Source: Anaerolineales bacterium (lineage in GTDB: Bacteria; Chloroflexota; Anaerolineae; 4572-78; J111). From it: a stretch of 64,000 nt of DNA. The position numbers were made by a program, and so were the translations under genes. The DNA lies in the NCBI GenBank assembly GCA_015075185.1, contig JABTUW010000005.1, positions 310,001 to 374,000 on the forward strand, read 5' to 3'. The notes beneath the pieces were generated by a model that worked only from the letters and a program-made list of their open reading frames with translations, was not told the DNA's origin and made no database searches. This document shows positions 1 through 7,300 of the stretch, piece after piece. Each line of letters begins with the position of its first letter. Position 1 is the stretch's first letter.

Positions 1-567
1 GTCGAATAGCGCCCCCCCACCCGAGACCTCTTTGCGTAGCCGCCAGGAGAGCGGTTTGTTGGGGTCAATGTAACTGGCGCGATGGTAGCGCCCGCGAAAA
101 GAAAACACCCGGCCCACAAAACCGGCTTCGATCAATTGGCGGGCGCGGCTGATGGCCGGGAAAAAGCGAAAGTTGAAGGTCATCTGAGTTTTAACCCCGG
201 CCTTTTCCACTGCCTCAACCATGCGCTGCCCCTCGGCCACGCTCATGGCCAGCGGCTTCTCGCAATAGATATGCTTGCCGGCTGCGGCAGCGGCCAGCAC
301 GATTTCTTCGTGGCGGTAATTGGGGGCGCAGCAGTCAATGGCATGCACGTCGGGGCGGGCCAGGAGTTCGCGGTAATCGGCCGTCCAAACCTCACAACCG
401 ATTTCTTGGGCCGCCGCCCGCGCCGTTTCTGGGCGGCTGGTCGCCACGCCGACGACCTGGAAGCTGTCGGCGGGCAGGCCGTAGTGAAAAGGAATGTCTC
501 GATAAGCCATGGCGTGAACCCGGCCGATGCCGCCATAGCCAATCATGGCAATGCCAACTTTTTTCAT
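1..567 (-). CDS. Gfo/Idh/MocA family oxidoreductase, partial (3' end outside window)
   Basis: The minus-strand frame is open for 189 codons from the ATG at 567 to the window edge. It begins MKKVGIAMIGYGGIGRVHA, a Rossmann NAD(P)-binding start with GxGxxG, and has EKPLA near residue 100, the usual catalytic-region signature of this dehydrogenase family. Members oxidise or reduce sugars, inositols and related polyols in the cytoplasm using NAD(P). The substrate cannot be told from this N-terminal half. It starts 6 bases after the Dabb-domain gene on the same strand, so the two are probably co-transcribed. A second, complete member of the family lies at 32822-33847. Confidence 0.9.
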   Translation of the reverse strand, partial: MKKVGIAMIGYGGIGRVHAMAYRDIPFHYGLPADSFQVVGVATSRPETARAAAQEIGCEVWTADYRELLARPDVHAIDCCAPNYRHEEIVLAAAAAGKHIYCEKPLAMSVAEGQRMVEAVEKAGVKTQMTFNFRFFPAISRARQLIEAGFVGRVFSFRGRYHRASYIDPNKPLSWRLRKEVSGGGALFD

Positions 568-573
568 TCGTGT

Positions 574-909
574 TTACCTCGTTGCCCAATAATCAATAAC
601 CAGCGCCTTTTTGAGGTGCGGTTTTAGTTTTTCGACAAACGCCCGGTGCGCCGGGTGGGGCAAGTAAGCGTCGCGGGCAGCCTCGCTGAGAAATGTAACC
701 AGGAAGCAGTGGCTAAAGCCCTGGCTAAGCTGCTCGACGCTGACATCGGTACCCCACTCAAAATCGTGGATACCTTCGATCTGGCCCGGTAAATTAGCAA
801 AGGCTTGTTCGATTTCCCGGATCTGAGTGGAACTGGAACTCTCTTTAAAGCCAAATAAGACTACGTGGCGCAAAAGTTGGACCGGTCGCTCCGGCTGATG
901 CTGGTTCAT
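574..909 (-). CDS. Dabb (stress-responsive A/B barrel) domain protein
   Basis: This protein of about 111 residues has the alpha/beta-barrel ferredoxin-like pattern of Dabb proteins: LLRHVVLFGFK at the start, a long helix, the strand GIHDFEWGTDVS, then FSHCFLVTFLS and HPAHRAFVEKLKPHL. Such domains form dimers and occur in stress proteins and small enzymes. In sugar-catabolic operons they often sit beside Gfo/Idh/MocA dehydrogenases, as here. I take the ATG at 909, which has AGGGAG about 13 bases upstream. An in-frame TTG at 921 sits too close to that site. Its exact reaction is unknown. Confidence 0.8.
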   Translation of the reverse strand: MNQHQPERPVQLLRHVVLFGFKESSSSTQIREIEQAFANLPGQIEGIHDFEWGTDVSVEQLSQGFSHCFLVTFLSEAARDAYLPHPAHRAFVEKLKPHLKKALVIDYWATR

Positions 910-979
910 AATGTAAATCAATCTCCCTTTAAATTCAAAAGTGGGACAACAATTTGGTTAACACAATTCATTAGTCTTA

Positions 980-1014
980 TCGTGCATTTGCACAAAATAT
1001 CGTTCATTTGCACA
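980..1014. promoter_or_regulatory. Tandem 14-bp direct repeat, candidate operator
   Basis: Two near-identical words, CGTGCATTTGCACA at 981-994 and CGTTCATTTGCACA at 1001-1014, start exactly 20 bp apart, about two helical turns. They lie roughly 70-105 bp upstream of the Dabb / Gfo-Idh gene pair, in the only sizeable upstream gap. Same-face tandem words are what a dimeric or tetrameric sugar-responsive repressor (DeoR or SorC type) would bind. No cognate regulator is adjacent. Confidence 0.4.
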
Positions 1015-1077
1015 TAAGCGAGTATATCATTGATGGGGATACTTGTCAAGCATCCGCTCTTGCTAACTTAAGGGGAT

Positions 1078-3912
1078 TCAATTCCGCTCAAAGAGGACCA
1101 CTGCCACGCCGCCTCGGCCCACTTCCAGAGTGGTCGAAACATCTACTCCATCGGCGGTGAGCTGGTACTGGCCGGGAATAAGCGGGGCAAATTCGCAGAA
1201 GTAAGTACCGTACTCCGGCTTTGAACCGGTCAGGCAGGTGGCCCGGTAAGGATTACCACTCGTGACCATTGTCAAATGGGCCGGGTGCCTGAGCAGCCCG
1301 TCCACGCTGACCCGAATCACGGCAAACCAGTTGCCCGGAATGGTGATATTGGTGGGAACCTGCACCCGCCAGGTGGAACTCGGCGGGGTTAGCGTTGAGG
1401 TTGCGGTGGGGGTTACCGTACCGGTTGGAGAAATTGTGACCGAGGGGGTGATGACCGGCGTCTCTCCCGGCGAAGGGGGTGTCGCGGTCAGGGTTGGAAT
1501 AGGAGCAGGCGGCGTCTCGGTCGGCGTCTCTTCAGGCAGAGTCGGAACGGGGCTGGGCGTCAGGGTGGCGGTCAAGGAAGGTGTGGGAGTCGCGGTGGCG
1601 GTGGGGGTGACCAACGGCGTTGGGCTGGGGGTGGACGTGGGCGGGTTAACCGGTTCAAAGATGATCTCCGCCAGGGTGCTGGATGGTAAATCAAACTCAA
1701 AACGGGCCGACAGGCTGGGCACCGTCAGGCTGTAGCGGCCGGGAGTCAGCGGGGCAAATTCCAGCGCATCCGGGCCGTATTCGGGTTTAGAGCCGGTGGA
1801 GGCCGTGACCCGCCAATTCCAGTTGACCGCCGCCAGCGTGACCGGCACTTGCTTTTGGCCGCTCACCCAGATGCGGGCGATACTCGACCAGCCGCCAATG
1901 CGCACTGTCCGCTTGATCCGGCCGGCCCAGCCCGACGAGATAACCGGGGTGGGGGTTGCGCTAGGCGTTGGCGACAAGGTCGCTGTGGGCAGCGGCGTGG
2001 CTGTCGGTGAAGCTGTTGGCGTCGCAGTAGGGGTGGGCGTAAAGGTTGCTCCAGGGACAGGTGTCGGGCTGGCAGTGGCCGTAGGCGTCGGGGTGGAGGT
2101 GGGGGGAATGGTCTGGCTCTCGTCAAAAAGCACTTCGGCGATGGTACTGGCCGCAAGGTTCAAGCGGAAGGTCGTGTTCAACCCCTGCGGGGTAATCAGG
2201 TAGACGCCGGGGGCCAGCGGGGCAAATTCCAGGGCATCAACCCCGTACTCCGGCTTTGTGCCCACGTAGCCAACGGTGCGCCAACCGCCGTTTTCGGCAG
2301 CAATGGTTACGGGCAGCCCAATTTTATTTCTGACCCAGATGCGGGCAATGCTGGACCAGCCGTAAATCGGGATGGTGCGGAGCAGTCTACCCTGCCAGGC
2401 CGGGCTGGGGGTGGGCGTCGGGCTGGGGCCGGGCGTCGGCGTAAAAATCGAACCGCCTTGGTATTGATAAGCCCCCAACTGGTTATTGTTACTATCGTAA
2501 ACCAGAACCGCCATCTCTGCCGGGGTCAAATTGGGCAGCGTCAGCACAGGTGAAGCATAGGGTTGGCCCGGCAGCAGCGAAACCAAGTTATCAAAGAGAA
2601 CTTCATTGGTGGTGCGGCGCAATAATAAGATGCGCGCCCCCAAGGTTGGACGGGTGACGGCCAGGCGCAAGCGGGTTTGATCCCCGTTGTCTTCCAGGCG
2701 CAGGGCCAGCCGGTCATTGGCCCAGGTCAGGCTGCCCAGGCCGGCCACGGGATACCAGCGCTCCTGCCAGCTTAGGCTGGTATGCGGCTCCAGCCGGCGG
2801 GTATCGGCAAAGGTGGGCGCAGCGCCGCCGTGGATTTCGACGTAGCTGGAGCTGTCGTCGGTGTAAAGGTCGGGGGAGAGGGCGTTGGGACCGGAACCGA
2901 AGGCGAAGAACTTAGCTCCCTCAGCCACCAGGCTATCGTAGGTCCGCACCACGCCTTCGTCGTAGCCTTCGTCATAGATGGCCTGAAAGTCGCCGGCCGC
3001 ACGCGGGCGCTGGAAAAAGCCATACCATTCGCGCCAGTTGCCCAGCAAACTCCAATCAACGCCGTTGTGAACGGGCCAGCCTGCGGCGGTCCATGGTCCG
3101 GGCAGGCGGCGGTCGCCGGTAGAATGGACCGTCACCTCGTTCGTCGGCATAATGATGCGCAGATTGGGGCTAACTCCGTTGGCCGGGCCGGGGGCGAGCA
3201 TGGCATTTAACCAAAATTTGTAGTCAATGGGAGCGGCCGTGGGATTCTCCAGGGTCGGGGCGACCTGGAAAAAGGCGGCATCATCCGGCAGGGTGACGGC
3301 CACTTTGGCCCGCAGCCGGTCCGGCGCGGTCGAGTCCCAAAGTTCGACCATCACTCCATCCGGCAGGTCGGTTATTTGATAATTCCAGGGAATCCCCCAT
3401 TCGTAGCCGTGCTCCTCGACCGGCAAGCCCCACTCCATGCCGCCGGCAGCCAGCCACCAACCCATCTCTGGCGGTCCCCACGGTGAGGGTTTCAGCACCG
3501 GGTTTTGATAAAACATACTGTTGCCGGTCGGTTTGAAGATGGCCTGATAGATCCGCCCACCCAATTCGGGCATAAGGCTCAGCTTGAGATAGTCATTTTC
3601 CAGGATAATCAGGTTAAAGGTCCGGTTGACCAGCCGCCCGCTGTCGTAGCGGCTGCGATCCAGCCGGGCATAGGAGATGTTATAGGTCGGGTTGACGGAA
3701 TAGACGAGGGCCTGGTCTACCGGGTGGGTGGGAATGGTGATGGTGGCAAAGCTGACCACTGTTTGACCGGCTGAGAGAGGTTGGGCGGCGCTTTCGGCCT
3801 GGGCGACGGGTTGAAAGGGTAGGAGAGATCGAGTACTGGCGACGATAATCAGGATTGTAGATGCCACCATACTCATGAATTTTGACGGCCAAAATCGGTA
3901 ATTAGTCTTCAT
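1078..3912 (-). CDS. Secreted DUF5107-domain protein with three C-terminal repeat modules
   Basis: This is a 944-residue exported protein. The ATG at 3912 is preceded by GGAGAG, and the first ~40 residues hold a basic start and a hydrophobic stretch ending near PVAQAES, a signal peptide or anchor. Residues ~45-450 carry the DUF5107-type beta-rich fold related to galactose mutarotase (ENDYLKLSLMPELGGRIYQ, GGMEWGLPVEEHGYEWG), which suggests sugar binding. Three modules of about 95 residues follow (roughly 504-599, 659-754, 845-944), separated by Thr/Pro-rich linkers such as TPTPTATPTAS. Each module has KPEYG, then EFAPL.PG.Y, then a final VLF/IIF strand. The linkers look like surface spacers. 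Function is unknown. Confidence 0.8.
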   Translation of the reverse strand: MKTNYRFWPSKFMSMVASTILIIVASTRSLLPFQPVAQAESAAQPLSAGQTVVSFATITIPTHPVDQALVYSVNPTYNISYARLDRSRYDSGRLVNRTFNLIILENDYLKLSLMPELGGRIYQAIFKPTGNSMFYQNPVLKPSPWGPPEMGWWLAAGGMEWGLPVEEHGYEWGIPWNYQITDLPDGVMVELWDSTAPDRLRAKVAVTLPDDAAFFQVAPTLENPTAAPIDYKFWLNAMLAPGPANGVSPNLRIIMPTNEVTVHSTGDRRLPGPWTAAGWPVHNGVDWSLLGNWREWYGFFQRPRAAGDFQAIYDEGYDEGVVRTYDSLVAEGAKFFAFGSGPNALSPDLYTDDSSSYVEIHGGAAPTFADTRRLEPHTSLSWQERWYPVAGLGSLTWANDRLALRLEDNGDQTRLRLAVTRPTLGARILLLRRTTNEVLFDNLVSLLPGQPYASPVLTLPNLTPAEMAVLVYDSNNNQLGAYQYQGGSIFTPTPGPSPTPTPSPAWQGRLLRTIPIYGWSSIARIWVRNKIGLPVTIAAENGGWRTVGYVGTKPEYGVDALEFAPLAPGVYLITPQGLNTTFRLNLAASTIAEVLFDESQTIPPTSTPTPTATASPTPVPGATFTPTPTATPTASPTATPLPTATLSPTPSATPTPVISSGWAGRIKRTVRIGGWSSIARIWVSGQKQVPVTLAAVNWNWRVTASTGSKPEYGPDALEFAPLTPGRYSLTVPSLSARFEFDLPSSTLAEIIFEPVNPPTSTPSPTPLVTPTATATPTPSLTATLTPSPVPTLPEETPTETPPAPIPTLTATPPSPGETPVITPSVTISPTGTVTPTATSTLTPPSSTWRVQVPTNITIPGNWFAVIRVSVDGLLRHPAHLTMVTSGNPYRATCLTGSKPEYGTYFCEFAPLIPGQYQLTADGVDVSTTLEVGRGGVAVVLFERN

Positions 3913-4255
3913 GAGGAACTCTCCGGGGCGTGCTGCCAATATAAAAAGGGGCTGTCTGGGCCTGATAGCTTCTAGGCCGCCGACACCCCCTTCAATTGAG
4001 GTCAACACGTTCTACATCACTGTCTCAGCCGATCCGTCATCGCTGGCTGACACAGGACTGAATAGTTCATTGCTTTGTTAAATTTCTAATTCCACTCACA
4101 TCTTACATCCATTATTATAGCACCATTCCCTTTACAGATCAAACAACATACTTACACGGTCTACGCCAGAGTAAAGATCAGCTCACCTGTAACAGGAGCC
4201 AGTCTTAGGGTTGCCATTACACGAGGAGTTCAAGGTTCCAGCCTACCACCAGAAA
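3913..4255. other. Intergenic gap without recognised gene
   Basis: This stretch is the upstream region of the DUF5107 gene and the 3' side of the CapA-like gene. It is AT-richer than its surroundings. A weak imperfect inverted pair (CAGCC...GGCTG) lies around 4025-4055. I see no open frame with a ribosome site, no RNA gene and no clear promoter. Confidence 0.4.
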
Positions 4256-5509
4256 TCAATCCCATCTTAGCGTTAGCGTATTGTCTGGATTGATTTCGAC
4301 TCGCGTCCCCAACGGTTGACCTTCTCTATTTAAGAGATCGCTTAGCCACAGCGCATCTGTGCTTGAGGCCCGATTGACCTTAAAATGTTTAATCTGCATA
4401 GGTGTCAATTGCAGCTCAACGAGCTGTCCTGTCGCCGGATTCAGCGTCACAAAGTACATTAAGGCTAAATCCGCTCGAAACTGCTCATGGCCGCTAATGC
4501 CTTCATAATCATTGAGCAAATCCCCCGAACCATAGATAATCGGCCTGCCCTGATAAACTTCGAGGCCCTTGACATGGTGCGAAGAATGGCCATGAATTAT
4601 GTCCACCCCGGCCTGATCAATGAGATGATGCGCAAACGCTGTTTGTTCCGCTGGAATCTCATAGCCCCAATTACCGCCCCAATGAATAGACACCACCACA
4701 ATATCCCCCGGCTGTTTCACCGCTTCGACTTTTTGGCTGATATGTTGGATAGTCTGATCAGCCAAGTTGGGCAATAGATTGACTCCGGGCTGGTCGGCTG
4801 ACGCGGCCCAATTGAGCGGGATGCCGCTGCTGAGCAGGCCATAGGCGAACACAATCACCCGGCCTTTCCCTGCCACATCCATCACGGCAGGGGTTTCTGT
4901 GGCCTGAAGATTCTGACCCGCTCCTGCATAGTGGATATTTGCTCCTTGTAACATCTCCAGGGTCTCGGTGAGACCGGCATAACCCCAATCAAGCACGTGG
5001 TTATTGGCCAGAGAGCAATAATCTAGGCCGGCCACCGTCAGAGCGGCGATATTCTGGGGATTCAGGCGATAGTGGATGCCCTTATCTGGCCAATAATCGT
5101 TACTCGTGGTGATGCTGGTCTCTAAATTTATCAGCCGCACATCCGGCCTGACGCGCTGCCATTCCGCCAGGGCGTCTCCCCAAATATACGCAAAGTTGAC
5201 TGGTTGCTGAATGGGACCACTCACCCGCTCGGCCAGTTCTACGTATCCTTTGGCACTGGGCATGAATGGCTCGTGGAGCAGTGGATCACTCGGATGGAGG
5301 AGCACTTGATCAATGCCGCGACCGATCATTATGTCTCCAGCCATAAACAGGGTGATGAGCGTCGAAGCGCTTGCGGGTTGAATGGACGGTTGAACTTTCA
5401 GGGGGGAATCTTGCTTTTCTTCAACAACCTTTTGACCACAAGTCAGCCCAGCCAATAAGGCGAAGATGGAAAATCCAAATAGACCATAAAAAATCAGCCT
5501 GCGCTGCAT
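4256..5509 (-). CDS. CapA-family (poly-gamma-glutamate/capsule) metallophosphatase-like protein
   Basis: The protein has 417 residues from the ATG at 5509, which has AGGA eight bases upstream and is followed by a hydrophobic export segment (LIFYGLFGFSIFALLAGLTC) that may be a lipoprotein signal, though the lipobox is weak. CapA signatures are present in order: FMAGDIMIGRG, INLETSIT, SLANNHVLDWG, SIHWGGNWGYE, HGHSSHHVKG and YGSGDLLNDY. They match the calcineurin-like metal site (D, N, H, H) of this family. CapA/PgsA proteins act at the outer face of the membrane in polyglutamate or capsule handling, but many stand-alone homologues have no known substrate. No capB or capC is nearby. Confidence 0.85.
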   Translation of the reverse strand: MQRRLIFYGLFGFSIFALLAGLTCGQKVVEEKQDSPLKVQPSIQPASASTLITLFMAGDIMIGRGIDQVLLHPSDPLLHEPFMPSAKGYVELAERVSGPIQQPVNFAYIWGDALAEWQRVRPDVRLINLETSITTSNDYWPDKGIHYRLNPQNIAALTVAGLDYCSLANNHVLDWGYAGLTETLEMLQGANIHYAGAGQNLQATETPAVMDVAGKGRVIVFAYGLLSSGIPLNWAASADQPGVNLLPNLADQTIQHISQKVEAVKQPGDIVVVSIHWGGNWGYEIPAEQTAFAHHLIDQAGVDIIHGHSSHHVKGLEVYQGRPIIYGSGDLLNDYEGISGHEQFRADLALMYFVTLNPATGQLVELQLTPMQIKHFKVNRASSTDALWLSDLLNREGQPLGTRVEINPDNTLTLRWD

Positions 5510-6048
5510 GACCACATTCCTAATTACCTCAGTTCGGAGTTCTTTATCTCTCGACAGGATTAACAAGATTTACAGGATAAAATTGGTCAAAACTCTTGTT
5601 AATCCTGTAAATCCTGTCTATTTTAGGCAACACGTCGAACTCAGGTTAATCAAAAAATCTTCTATGGGTGCTTCAGTCTGGGGCTGGTAATCGCTCCCGG
5701 TATCAATTGACGTATCTCACTTAAGTATAGCATGTTAATGACGATTGGAGTAGACATAGATCCGAGTGTGGCCAGAAGTGAACAGAAAGCGAGCACTTTT
5801 TAACCTTCAAAGTGAACAATAAAGCATGGTAGACTGCGCTAGCATCTCTAATGAGATTTTAAGCCGGAACCCTCTCATAAAACAGATATTGAGCCGGCGG
5901 GTTCATCCTTGGGCTTTAATGAATGAAGCGTTAAAGCAACCTGAACGACTTAATTGGCAAAACCAAATAAAGCAGGTAAAATTTGCCATTCTCACCGGTC
6001 CGGCTCAACCTTGATTCATCACTCGACGCAGCCCGGTAACAAAAACCT
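5510..6048. other. Intergenic gap holding an inverted heptad-type repeat
   Basis: Two copies of a GGATTTACAGG/AATCCTGTAAATCC-type sequence face each other at about 5555-5620. They belong to the short degenerate repeats found in many gaps of this window. A 62-codon frame at 5826-6014 has no ribosome site and no recognisable protein features, so I do not call it. No RNA gene is seen. Confidence 0.5.
5555..5620. repeat. Inverted heptad-type repeat (AGGATTTACAGG family)
   Basis: GACAGGATTAACAAGATTTACAGG-like sequence is followed about 16 bases later by its approximate reverse complement ending AATCCTGTC. Each arm is itself made of shifted ACAGGATT units, so the element is both tandem and inverted. 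Confidence 0.6.
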
Positions 6049-6897
6049 ATGAGTCAATCAAAACTGAACCAAATCAGCCCTCACGTCTACTGGCTGCCGC
6101 CTGATTCTACCACCGACCGGCCTGTGTTGGGCGCGGTGGCGGGTGAGCGGAGCACACTGCTGGTTGATGCCGGCAACTCGCCGGCCCACGCCCGGTCGTT
6201 CCTGGCCGAAGTGGCCCGGCTCCAGGTGGCTCCGCCCCAATTCCTGGTGCTGACCCACTGGCACTGGGACCATATTTTTGGCGCGGCGACGATCGGCCTG
6301 CCGACCCTGGCCCACCAGGAAACCCGGCGCCGCCTGGTGGAGATGGCTGGCTGGGACTGGAGCGATGCTGCCCTGGACGAGCGGGTAGCCGCTGGCGTGG
6401 AGATTGAGTTCTGCCGGGACATGATCAAGGTCGAACTGCCCGGCCGGACCGATCTCGTTCTGCGCCCGCCCGACATTGCCTTTACTGAGTGGGTCGAGCT
6501 GGGCCTCGGCGGCGTCAGCGCGCAGCTTATCCACGTCGGCGGCGATCATGCGCCTGACTCAATCATCGTCTTCATTCCCGAAGACCGGGTGGTTTTTATG
6601 AGCGACTGCCTGGCCCCCGACCTGTACCATCCCCCGCGCCGTTACACCATCCAGCAGCTTTTCCCCTTGATTGACCAGCTCCTCCAGTGCGAGGCCGATT
6701 TCTATCTCATGGGGCACAACTCGGAGCCGGTCAGCCGGATGGAGCTGGCAACCTACACCGGCCGGCTGAAGCTCATCGGCCAGCTCGTCGAACATTTGGG
6801 GAATGATCGGACCGCTATTCTGGCCGAACTGGGCCGCTTTGACGCAGACGATGAGGAAGACCTGGACTGCTTTTTGGCGGGTTTGAAACAAGTATAA
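6049..6897 (+). CDS. Metallo-beta-lactamase-fold hydrolase
   Basis: This 282-residue cytoplasmic protein has the metal-binding signature LTHWHWDH (His70, His72, Asp74, His75), a later ligand His in GGDHAPDS, an Asp in MSDCLAP and a final His in MGHNSEP, matching a complete dinuclear metal site. The fold covers thiolesterases, lactonases and general hydrolases. Nothing here narrows the substrate. The ribosome site is weak, but the first Met is directly followed by a conserved-looking N-terminus (HVYWLPP). It is monocistronic: a palindromic repeat element follows it. Confidence 0.85.
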   Translation: MSQSKLNQISPHVYWLPPDSTTDRPVLGAVAGERSTLLVDAGNSPAHARSFLAEVARLQVAPPQFLVLTHWHWDHIFGAATIGLPTLAHQETRRRLVEMAGWDWSDAALDERVAAGVEIEFCRDMIKVELPGRTDLVLRPPDIAFTEWVELGLGGVSAQLIHVGGDHAPDSIIVFIPEDRVVFMSDCLAPDLYHPPRRYTIQQLFPLIDQLLQCEADFYLMGHNSEPVSRMELATYTGRLKLIGQLVEHLGNDRTAILAELGRFDADDEEDLDCFLAGLKQV

Positions 6898-6929
6898 GCC
6901 GCGCCATTGGATATATTTCTATTTTGGAT

Positions 6930-7051
6930 AGCATCCTGAGTAGCGCGAAACAAAGTGAGCGCGTATCGAAGGGTGCGGGTTAGCCAAGATTCCTCGCCTG
7001 GCCCGCATCCTTCGATACGATTTTCGCTCCGCTCAAATCACTCAGGATGCT
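6930..7051. repeat. Palindromic repeat element, copy 1 (CTGAGTAG/TCGATACG family)
   Basis: The ends AGCATCCTGAG and CTCAGGATGCT are perfect inverted repeats. Inside, CGTATCGAAGGGTGCGGG pairs with CCCGCATCCTTCGATACG. The whole ~120 bp can fold as one long hairpin. Related copies occur at 12978-13092, 16532-16632 and 35618-35727, all intergenic. It has no coding capacity, so it would be a MITE-like or REP-like element. Confidence 0.75.
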
Positions 7052-7103
7052 ACCTCTTAAATCCTGCCTCAAACGGAAACGTTTCCCTGTCTTTTTTTGG
7101 GGA

Positions 7104-7132
7104 TTGACAGCCAGGATTTAGTGTGATATAAC
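7104..7132 (+). promoter_or_regulatory. Sigma-70-type promoter of the propeller gene
   Basis: TTGACA at 7104-7109 and TATAAC at 7127-7132 are separated by 17 bp, close to ideal. Transcription should start about 7138-7140, giving a leader of roughly 160 nt before the gene at 7301. Confidence 0.75.
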
Positions 7133-7137
7133 AAAAA

Positions 7138-7236
7138 GTGAACGTGAAAATTCCGCAAGCGGAAGAAGTGCGGGCTTCTCCCGGACCAGGTGATTTCACA
7201 CCGAACCCGGTTACTGCTGCTTCTACCCCACGATAA
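7138..7236 (+). CDS. Possible leaderless leader peptide (32 residues)
   Basis: A GTG at 7138, at the predicted transcript start, opens a 32-codon frame ending TAA at 7234-7236, just before the terminator at 7242. The product is rich in Pro, Ala and Thr, with no run of one amino acid. The same region can also form small RNA hairpins (TTCCGC/GCGGAA; CGGG/CCCG; GGTG/CACC). It may be a regulatory peptide, a structured leader or chance. Only its position in a promoter-leader-terminator-gene arrangement supports it. Confidence 0.25.
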   Translation: MNVKIPQAEEVRASPGPGDFTPNPVTAASTPR

Positions 7237-7241
7237 TCATC

Positions 7242-7271
7242 ACGCTGCCTGATCAAGGGCGGCGTTTTTTT
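7242..7271 (+). terminator. Intrinsic terminator inside the leader of the propeller gene
   Basis: ACGCTGCC (7242-7249) pairs with GGCGGCGT (7258-7265), eight pairs including one G-T wobble, followed by seven T. It lies between a strong promoter and the ribosome site of the gene at 7301, so read-through must be conditional or partial. Confidence 0.65.
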
Positions 7272-7300
7272 ATTTTCCAGTGGTCAGAAAGGAGGCCACG

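Noticed and set aside
243..589. Two minus-strand frames over the first gene
   Set aside because: Both are in other frames than the Gfo/Idh/MocA sequence that runs open from 567 to the window edge.
1262..2203. Gly/Val-rich open frames on the plus strand
   Set aside because: They are the complement of the Thr/Pro linker codons of the DUF5107 protein; repetitive codons avoid stops in that frame. No ribosome site.
5826..6014. 62-codon plus-strand frame before the metallo-hydrolase gene
   Set aside because: No ribosome site, no recognised motif and composition unlike the neighbouring genes.
7160..7215. Resemblance of the leader (CCGGACCAGG...ACCCGG) to a guanidine-III riboswitch or a 5S rRNA segment
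   Set aside because: The conserved pseudoknot part of guanidine-III is missing and the spacing is wrong; only short words match 5S rRNA.
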